From positions 1 through 14,029 of the forward strand of contig WJJV01000022.1 of NCBI GenBank assembly GCA_014729495.1: 14,029 nt of DNA. The letters run 5' to 3'. Position numbers and translations under genes: made by a program. Below are positions 1 through 4,159 of this stretch, one piece after another. The DNA is from Candidatus Woesearchaeota archaeon (GTDB lineage Archaea > Nanobdellota > Nanobdellia > Woesearchaeales > UBA12501). Below the pieces are notes generated by a model. It was not told the origin of the DNA and ran no database searches. It worked only from the letters and a program-made list of their open reading frames with translations. How positions within the stretch are numbered: position 1 is the stretch's first letter; the number at the start of each line of letters is the position of its first letter.

Positions 1-36
1 GAGCTTGGCGACTGAGGAATGAACCGGATAATCGCT

Positions 37-292
37 GTTAGATTCTTTCACCCTGCGTAGTGGGGTGAAACTGCGTCCGCAGAGTTTTGATTTTTTCCGT
101 TTCATTGGCTTTAGCCAGGCAGCAACAAGGATGAATACTGAGTGCAGAGGGAAAAACCCTACAGAGTGGGGTTTTTTCCTTTGCGAATAGGGCAGACTAA
201 GCGTAGCGAAGGCTGACCGTGTATGAATCCATTGTTGTTGCTGCCGTATGGAACTTTTAAGTTGTAAGGAAAAAATCAAAATTGAATCTAAC
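37..292. ncRNA. Putative large structured RNA or fold-back element
   Basis: The sequence forms nested perfect helices. The outer stem is GTTAGATTC (37-45) with GAATCTAAC (284-292). Hairpin 46-53/63-70 (TTTCACCC/GGGTGAAA) follows immediately, then hairpin 71-74/79-82 (CTGC/GCAG). A 14-bp perfect stem joins 85-98 to 268-281. Inside it are tetraloop hairpins TGGC-TTTA-GCCA (106-117) and AACT-TTTA-AGTT (252-263) on either side of a perfect stem 118-127/236-245. That stem continues through GGAT-GA-ATAC facing GTAT-GA-ATCC, which would form tandem G-A pairs, and ends in a 16-bp hairpin (144-159/169-184, including G-T pairs) plus a weaker hairpin (191-218). The order of helices recalls SRP RNA, but the SRP helix-8 signature is absent. 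RNase P conserved boxes are not convincing either. It could be a new structured RNA or a folded DNA element. No TATA box is visible inside the window on its left side, and the transcribed strand is unknown. Confidence 0.55.
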
Positions 293-376
293 ACTCTCTA
301 TGCGATGAAGCTTGTATATGGCCTTTATAGCATACAGGGATCTGTTATGTTCAGTCTCATTTGCATGTTTTCTTCC

Positions 377-413
377 GGAATCCCTCCGGAATATTTCAGC
401 AAGGCTTAAAAAA
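377..413. repeat. Direct repeat, left copy (TA cassette flank)
   Basis: This 37-base unit matches 1183-1219 at 35 of 37 positions; only two adjacent bases differ (GA here, AG there). It runs from GGAATCCCTCCG through ATATTTCAGCAAGG to CTTAAAAAA. Together with the preceding bases it forms a perfect hairpin, TTCCGGA (373-379) with TCCGGAA (385-391) around ATCCC, which the right copy does not keep. The two copies bracket the two-gene TA-like operon. Confidence 0.85.
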
Positions 414-480
414 GATATTGATGCATGATCAGACATGGACATATCAGAGACTGGATTCTCAGGAGTGCGGAAAACAGAAA

Positions 481-524
481 CATTTATATATGATATAAGT
501 TTATACTATGATATAAACTTATAT
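481..524 (+). promoter_or_regulatory. Promoter and operator of the TA-like operon
   Basis: A TATA box (TTTATATA, 483-490) is followed by a perfect inverted repeat, ATATAAGTTTATA (493-505) and TATAAACTTATAT (512-524), with a 6-base spacer. A start point about 25 bases after the TATA box would fall inside the palindrome, so a dimer bound there should block transcription. The likely repressor is the winged-helix protein encoded directly downstream. The position also supports ATG 534 as the true start rather than the upstream in-frame ATG at 435, because 435-533 then contains the promoter. Confidence 0.7.
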
Positions 525-533
525 TGTGATAAC

Positions 534-803
534 ATGGCTAAGCAGGTGCTCCATTATCCAAGGCTGGACACTATCCTGGGTGTGGAGAACATAATCAGGA
601 AGGCAAAAGAGCCCCTATCAAAGAACGAGATAGACCGGAGGCTTGAGAAGAAGGTGATGAGGCCGACCCTAAATGTGATTCTCTCATATCTTGAGCAGAG
701 CGGAAAGATCGCACTCCTGAAAGAAGGCATAGTCTGGATATACAGGGAAGACATAAGCCAGAAGCTGAGATCAAAGCTTAAGAGAGGAGTAACAGTCATG
801 TAA
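534..803 (+). CDS. Winged-helix DNA-binding protein, putative antitoxin/repressor
   Basis: An 89-residue protein beginning MAKQVLHYPRLDTILG. Residues about 12-70 read as a winged helix-turn-helix: helix 1 at 12-24, helix 2 at 28-40 (PLSKNEIDRRLEKK), a recognition helix at 41-56 and a beta wing ending GIVWIY at 65-70. The tail is short and basic (RSKLKRG), suited to DNA or partner binding. The frame is open upstream to ATG 435, but that extension would cover the TATA box and palindrome, so 534 is preferred. The stop is one base from the next ATG, so the two genes are almost certainly co-transcribed and translationally linked. By position, size and the operator it is probably the antitoxin and autorepressor of the downstream RelE/ParE-like protein. 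That role is inferred; the fold is fairly clear. Confidence 0.75.
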   Translation: MAKQVLHYPRLDTILGVENIIRKAKEPLSKNEIDRRLEKKVMRPTLNVILSYLEQSGKIALLKEGIVWIYREDISQKLRSKLKRGVTVM

Positions 804-804
804 G

Positions 805-1173
805 ATGGACAAGGAAGTCTCTGTTCAGTTTGATGAAGAAGCATATAAGGAGTATGAAGAACTTCAGCAGCTTGTGGCTGAGAGAAGGAAATCCAGCAAA
901 AAGCCCACATACTCCCAGCTGCTGTCGTCCATCAATATTGTCCTGAGGAATATCAAGGTAGATCCTTATTATGGTGACCTAATACCCAGGAGGTGCATCT
1001 CAAAAAGCACAGCAGCCAGGTATGGTACAGACAGGATATTCAGGGCTGAGCTTGTAGGTTATTGGAGACTATTATACACTGTTGTTGGAGATGAGGTTAG
1101 GATTATAGCATTTATTCTGGAATTCATGGACCACAATAATTACAATAAGATATTTGGTTACAGAAAGAAGTGA
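805..1173 (+). CDS. RelE/ParE-superfamily toxin-like protein
   Basis: A 122-residue protein. The C-terminal half carries the pattern of archaeal RelE/ParE-fold proteins: IFRAELVGYWRLLYTV (78-93), then a beta strand and the ending FMDHNNYNKIFGYRKK (107-122). Candidate functional residues are R80, R88, Y91, H110 and Y113. The N-terminal half is a charged helical hairpin (residues 10-30) followed by a helix 36-50. RelE members cleave mRNA on the ribosome and ParE members poison gyrase; which applies here cannot be told from sequence. It starts one base after the winged-helix gene, with a possible GAGGAG site inside that gene's end (783-788). It ends just before the right copy of the direct repeat. 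The main alternative is a degenerate, non-toxic member. Confidence 0.75.
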   Translation: MDKEVSVQFDEEAYKEYEELQQLVAERRKSSKKPTYSQLLSSINIVLRNIKVDPYYGDLIPRRCISKSTAARYGTDRIFRAELVGYWRLLYTVVGDEVRIIAFILEFMDHNNYNKIFGYRKK

Positions 1174-1182
1174 ATTCTCCGC

Positions 1183-1219
1183 GGAATCCCTCCGAGATAT
1201 TTCAGCAAGGCTTAAAAAA
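1183..1219. repeat. Direct repeat, right copy
   Basis: The second copy of the 37-base unit (see 377-413), starting 9 bases after the toxin stop codon. Its last bases, CTTAAAAAA, lie about 25 bases ahead of the permease ATG at 1240 and so probably act as that gene's TATA element. A plausible history is that the unit was the original permease promoter region and was duplicated when the TA-like cassette arrived. Confidence 0.85.
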
Positions 1220-1220
1220 A
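1211..1220 (+). promoter_or_regulatory. Probable TATA element of the permease gene
   Basis: CTTAAAAAAA sits about 25 bases before ATG 1240, the spacing expected for a leaderless archaeal transcript. It coincides with the right end of the direct repeat. The sequence is a weaker TATA match than TTTATATA. Confidence 0.45.
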
Positions 1221-1239
1221 CTTCTGCTAATTGTATATC

Positions 1240-2445
1240 ATGTTCTTCCAGATAATGACTGCATTATGCATCGGAATCCTGCTTGGCATCTTCACAGGCC
1301 TCACTCCAGGCATCCACACTAACCTTCTTGCTGTGATGCTTGTTTCTGCTTCTCCTCTGCTTCTGCAATACACAAGTGTGATGGCTCTTGCAGTGTTCAT
1401 AATAGCTGTTTCTGTGACAAACACCTTTGTTGACTCGATTCCCTCAATATTTCTCGGAGCTCCTGACTCTGACATGGCATTAGGGGTATTGCCTGGCCAC
1501 AGATACTTACTGAAAGGCTGGGGCTACCAGGCTGTCAAATTGACTTTGATAGGGTCTTTCGGTGCTGTCATCCTCAGCATACTGATGTTTCCTTTTTCAA
1601 TACCTATTGTAAAGCTTGTCTATCCTATTGTCAAGGATTACATCGGCTGGATGCTCATCATTGTTGTTGTCTTCATGATTCTCCGCGATAACAAGAAGCT
1701 CTGGGCATTATTCGTTTTCCTGATTGCAGGAAGCCTTGGTCTTGTTGTCCTGAACATGCCTACTCTGGAACAGCCATTGTTCCCGATGCTGTCAGGCCTG
1801 TTCGGAATAAGCACTCTCCTTATCAGCCTGAGGGACACCAACTCGATCCCAGAGCAGAAGACAGAAGATAGGATAAAGCTCAAGAAGGGGCATATGGTCA
1901 AGGCCCTGCTGTCAGGCCAGTTCTCTGGATTCATAACAGCTATACTTCCAGGGCTTGGAGCAGCCCAGGCAGCCATCATCTCTATGCAGATCACAAGAAA
2001 GCTCGGAGACCATGGTTTCCTTATCCTAATAGGAAGCATAAATACTGTCAATTTCATACTTTCAATATCTGCATTGTACGCCATTGACAAGGCACGTAAT
2101 GGAAGCATTGTAGCAATATCAGAGCTCATGCCAGAGGGCATAACACTCAGCATAGCTGTGCTTTTCCTTGCCGCGACCATTGTTTCTGGGGCTGCATCTG
2201 TATATTTCACCCTGAAGATCGCGAGGGTATTCTCAAGGCTGATGAATATGATAGACTACAGGAAGCTTGTCATAGGGATAATAATATTCATCATAATTCT
2301 TGCAGTGATCATGACCGGGCCTCTTGGCCTTCTTGTCCTGATTGTCAGCACAGCAGTCGGAGTGATACCTGCTGAAGTCAAAGTCACCAGAACTCATGGC
2401 ATGGCATGCCTGATACTGCCGGTGATACTTTATTTTGTGCTTTAG
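1240..2445 (+). CDS. TctA-family (DUF112) membrane permease
   Basis: A 401-residue, very hydrophobic protein with about 10-12 membrane spans. Two glycine/proline signatures typical of the TctA family appear: GIFTGLTPGIHTN near residues 16-28, and a second related one, GQFSGFITAILPGLGAAQAA, at about 226-245, reflecting the family's internal duplication. SIFLGAPDSDMALGVLPGHR (69-88) also fits the family. Bacterial TctA works with TctB and a periplasmic binding protein to import tricarboxylates; neither partner is present here, which is usual for archaeal members, so the substrate is unknown. ATG 1240 is chosen over in-frame TTG 1231 because of its distance from the TATA-like CTTAAAAAAA. A strong hairpin follows the stop within six bases. 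Confidence 0.8.
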   Translation: MFFQIMTALCIGILLGIFTGLTPGIHTNLLAVMLVSASPLLLQYTSVMALAVFIIAVSVTNTFVDSIPSIFLGAPDSDMALGVLPGHRYLLKGWGYQAVKLTLIGSFGAVILSILMFPFSIPIVKLVYPIVKDYIGWMLIIVVVFMILRDNKKLWALFVFLIAGSLGLVVLNMPTLEQPLFPMLSGLFGISTLLISLRDTNSIPEQKTEDRIKLKKGHMVKALLSGQFSGFITAILPGLGAAQAAIISMQITRKLGDHGFLILIGSINTVNFILSISALYAIDKARNGSIVAISELMPEGITLSIAVLFLAATIVSGAASVYFTLKIARVFSRLMNMIDYRKLVIGIIIFIIILAVIMTGPLGLLVLIVSTAVGVIPAEVKVTRTHGMACLILPVILYFVL

Positions 2446-2450
2446 AATTA

Positions 2451-2477
2451 TTGAAAATGGCACCAAGCCATTTTCAA
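2451..2477 (+). terminator. Perfect hairpin after the permease gene
   Basis: TTGAAAATGGC (2451-2461) pairs perfectly with GCCATTTTCAA (2467-2477) around a five-base loop, starting five bases after the stop codon. No clean T-run follows on the plus strand, so it may be a 3'-end stabiliser or processing signal rather than a strict terminator. Confidence 0.5.
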
Positions 2478-2480
2478 GAC

Positions 2481-2686
2481 TAAAAATCTGACCATCTAAA
2501 GATAATGCCGACTCGCAAGCTCGTCTGGCATTATCAGACTTGCAAATTCTTTCGAATTTGCAAGTAAAATGCAAATCCGTTAATACTTTGAGCTCTGCTC
2601 AAAGGGGAAGACGTCCTTTAGATGTCGACACCTCACCTTTTTGGGTAGGGTTAGGATTTGCTTATAAGATAATGGTCAAATTTTTA
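2481..2686. ncRNA. Second multi-hairpin intergenic element
   Basis: The outer arms TAAAAATCTGACCAT (2481-2495) and ATGGTCAAATTTTTA (2672-2686) pair at 14 of 15 positions. Within them an inner stem CATCTAAAG/CTTTAGATG (2493-2501 with 2616-2624) encloses three hairpins: GATAATGCC/GGCATTATC (2501-2509/2527-2535), a perfect 11-bp ACTTGCAAATT/AATTTGCAAGT (2538-2548/2555-2565) and CTTTGAGC/GCTCAAAG (2586-2593/2597-2604). GCAAATCC (2571-2578) can also pair with GGATTTGC (2654-2661), giving a pseudoknot. The element fills the space between the permease and the lspA promoter. It could be an RNA transcribed by read-through, an independent small RNA, or a fold-back DNA element. A 72-codon frame crossing it is built from the palindromes and is not called. 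Confidence 0.55.
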
Positions 2687-2710
2687 TTATTGAGAAGCTC
2701 TTCCCGCAGC

Positions 2711-2720
2711 ATTTATATAT
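2711..2720 (+). promoter_or_regulatory. TATA box of lspA (leaderless)
   Basis: ATTTATATAT lies about 26 bases ahead of ATG 2742, so transcription should begin at or next to the start codon. There is no ribosome site between them, consistent with a leaderless mRNA. Confidence 0.7.
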
Positions 2721-2741
2721 TGAAGCTGATTTCTTGCAAGC

Positions 2742-3200
2742 ATGAAGAGTTTAAATGAGATTCTCAGCTGCAGGAACAGCAATGCCTGCATGTTCAGGGC
2801 AATAGTAGTCGCAGTGCTTGCGCTTGATGTTGTGACAAAGATGCTTGCAAAGAGATACAAGCCTTCAGGATCAGGATTCTTCAGCATAAATTATACCACA
2901 AATACCGGAGCTGCGTTCGGACTCTTCAAGGGAGGGAATATCATCCTGATAATAGTCTCCCTGATTGTTCTTGCAGCCATAATCTATATTATGTTCTACT
3001 ATCCAAAAAAGCAGTCAGGAGGCATGATGGCATTCTCTGCTCTCGTCTTTGGAGGAGCATTGGGCAATCTTCTGGACAGGCTGTTCTATGGGCATGTAGT
3101 GGATTTTATTGATTTCAGCTTCTGGCCTGCATTCAATATAGCTGATATTGCGATAACTGCAGGTGTTATTGGACTGATATTTATTATATACAGAGAATGA
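2742..3200 (+). CDS. lspA: Signal peptidase II (lipoprotein signal peptidase)
   Basis: A 152-residue protein with four membrane spans and all LspA boxes: DVVTK (29-33), NTGAAFGLF (54-62), GGALGNLLDR (104-113), GHVVDFIDF (117-125) and FNIADIAITAG (131-141). The two catalytic aspartates are D121 (VVDF) and D135 (FNIAD). The stretch between them is shorter than I recall for bacterial enzymes (14 residues against about 19). The enzyme cuts the signal peptide of lipid-modified prolipoproteins at a lipobox cysteine in the membrane. It is characteristic of bacteria and rare in archaea, so an ancestral transfer is likely. ATG 2742 is supported by the TATA box 26 bases upstream. No lipobox protein is visible in this window. 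Confidence 0.93.
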   Translation: MKSLNEILSCRNSNACMFRAIVVAVLALDVVTKMLAKRYKPSGSGFFSINYTTNTGAAFGLFKGGNIILIIVSLIVLAAIIYIMFYYPKKQSGGMMAFSALVFGGALGNLLDRLFYGHVVDFIDFSFWPAFNIADIAITAGVIGLIFIIYRE

Positions 3201-3227
3201 TTCTATGATTTTATCAGAGGAATGTGA

Positions 3228-3569
3228 TCAGAACTCCTCGCTGTCCTCAAGGCCTTTAAGATATCCTTTTTTCTTCAGCCAGTCTACCTGGCTGTACCTG
3301 TACTTGAACAGCACATCGCCTTTTCCTTCATCATATTCCCATGGCTCAATTATTATTATGTCTCCTTCCCTTATCCATAGCCTTCTTTTGAGCCTGCCTG
3401 GAATCCTGCATACTCTTGTCTTGCCGTCAAGGCATCTGACAGACATCCTGCTTCCTCCAAACCTCTGCTCAACTACTCCAAGCACCTGTTTTCCTCTTGG
3501 AAGCTTTATCCTGCTGATCTCCTGCTGGATCTGCTCCTGTTTTGCCTGTTCTTCCTTTTTCTTGCTCAT
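3228..3569 (-). CDS. eif1A: Translation initiation factor aIF1A
   Basis: A 113-residue protein: a charged, lysine/glutamine-rich N-terminus (1-20), then an S1-like OB fold at about 26-92 with the family signatures VLGVVEQRFGGSRMSVRCLDGKTR (29-52, described in part), RIPGRLKRRLWIREGD (55-70) and IIIEPWEY (72-79). The acidic tail is LEDSEEF. Factor 1A binds the A-site region of the small ribosomal subunit and helps scanning and initiator tRNA placement. It is a single-gene unit convergent with lspA, 27 bases apart. The TATA box on this strand (3591-3600) is about 26 bases from the ATG, so the mRNA is probably leaderless. Confidence 0.93.
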   Translation of the reverse strand: MSKKKEEQAKQEQIQQEISRIKLPRGKQVLGVVEQRFGGSRMSVRCLDGKTRVCRIPGRLKRRLWIREGDIIIIEPWEYDEGKGDVLFKYRYSQVDWLKKKGYLKGLEDSEEF

Positions 3570-3590
3570 ATATAGAAAAAAATGACTCCT

Positions 3591-3600
3591 GTTTATAAGT
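3591..3600 (-). promoter_or_regulatory. TATA box of the aIF1A gene
   Basis: On the minus strand this reads ACTTATAAAC and lies about 26 bases upstream of the start codon at 3569. No ribosome site is seen in between, so a leaderless transcript is expected. Confidence 0.6.
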
Positions 3601-3608
3601 TTTATGCA

Positions 3609-3635
3609 TCTAAAGCTCTTTAACAGCTGTTTAGA
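3609..3635 (-). terminator. Possible terminator hairpin of the envelope operon
   Basis: CTAAA-GCT and AGC-TG-TTTAG form an 8-bp hairpin with a two-base bulge, between the stop of the 162-residue protein gene (3660) and the aIF1A promoter. It is the only clear hairpin in this gap; no long T-run follows. Confidence 0.35.
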
Positions 3636-3659
3636 CTAAGAGAACAAGTATTCAGGCTT

Positions 3660-4148
3660 TTACCACTGATAATTCCTTTTCTTTTCCTGAGTCATGAGCA
3701 TCCTCTCAATTGACTCAAGCCTGTGGTTTATGCTCTCCACATTTGCCTTGATGGCATCCACCTTTGCAGAGAGTATCTCAATGTCTCTGGAAGGGGCCTG
3801 CACACCTCCTGAGCCCTGATATGGCTGCCTTTGTTCCATGGGCGACAGAGGGGCATGCCTCAGATCTCCTGAATCTGGAGGTTTCTCATAGCTGGGTCCT
3901 TTTAAGGATATATCCTGATTTTTCTCAGGACTTTCTGAAACATCAGACTGAGCAGGTTGTCTTGATTCCCATGGTTTGCTTTCTGTATTATCCTGTTTGC
4001 CGAAGCCTGATGGCTCTTCTGAGCCAAAACCAGAGCTTTTGCCAAAAGGATCATTCTCAATCCCCTGACTGTCAAATCCTCCAGGAGGCTCTATAGGCTC
4101 TAAGGGCTCATCCTTTTTCCAGAATTTGAGCTTGTCTGTGAATGCCAT
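3660..4148 (-). CDS. Disordered protein with C-terminal coiled coil
   Basis: A 162-residue soluble protein with no signal peptide, not recognised as a named family. It opens MAFTDKLKFWKKDEP, a short amphipathic, membrane-touching type of motif. A long low-complexity region rich in G, S, P, E and Q follows (about 15-118) and is predicted to be disordered. It ends in a heptad-like helix, roughly 120-155 (IEILSAKVDAIKANVESINH onward), likely an oligomerising coiled coil. It is the last gene of a three-gene operon, 11 bases after the surface-protein stop, with GAGAGG/AAGAG purines upstream as a ribosome site. A cytoplasmic adaptor to the membrane proteins encoded before it is plausible but unproven. 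The other coiled-coil gene pair at the right end of the window has a similar build. Confidence 0.7.
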   Translation of the reverse strand: MAFTDKLKFWKKDEPLEPIEPPGGFDSQGIENDPFGKSSGFGSEEPSGFGKQDNTESKPWESRQPAQSDVSESPEKNQDISLKGPSYEKPPDSGDLRHAPLSPMEQRQPYQGSGGVQAPSRDIEILSAKVDAIKANVESINHRLESIERMLMTQEKKRNYQW

Positions 4149-4159
4149 GGTATTCTCTT

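Larger units (their letters stand above)
1..480. other. Gene-free left flank
   Basis: I see no convincing protein gene in this stretch. The first 36 bases could hold the tail of an upstream gene, but every forward frame closes within about 41 bases and none can be identified. Bases 37-292 are a nested set of inverted repeats described separately. Bases 293-370 are ordinary A+T-rich sequence with only a weak TATGC/GCATA pairing (299-303 with 330-334). Bases 377-413 are the left copy of a direct repeat. A minus-strand reading frame of 61 codons crosses 257-442, but it is made from the fold-back arm and the repeat, so I do not call it a gene. Confidence 0.6.

Noticed and set aside
129..230. Kink-turn (tandem GA opposite GA)
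   Set aside because: The tandem G-A pairs are flanked by regular pairs on both sides; the required three-base bulge next to them is absent (the bulge is four pairs away).
1..245. Archaeal RNase P RNA (GGTGAAA, GATGAAT and ACAGAG occur in roughly the right order)
   Set aside because: The canonical P4-forming boxes do not match, and the ACAGAG lies in the loop of a strong local hairpin. The nested helices contradict the RNase P fold.
257..442. 61-codon minus-strand reading frame
   Set aside because: It is formed by the arm of the fold-back element and the direct repeat, with no ribosome site and no recognisable protein pattern.
435..533. Extended N-terminus of the winged-helix protein from ATG 435
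   Set aside because: It would place the TATA box and the operator palindrome inside the coding region; the added residues look like translated A+T-rich promoter.
2540..2758. 72-codon plus-strand reading frame
   Set aside because: It runs through the hairpins of the intergenic element and the lspA promoter, and overlaps the real lspA start.
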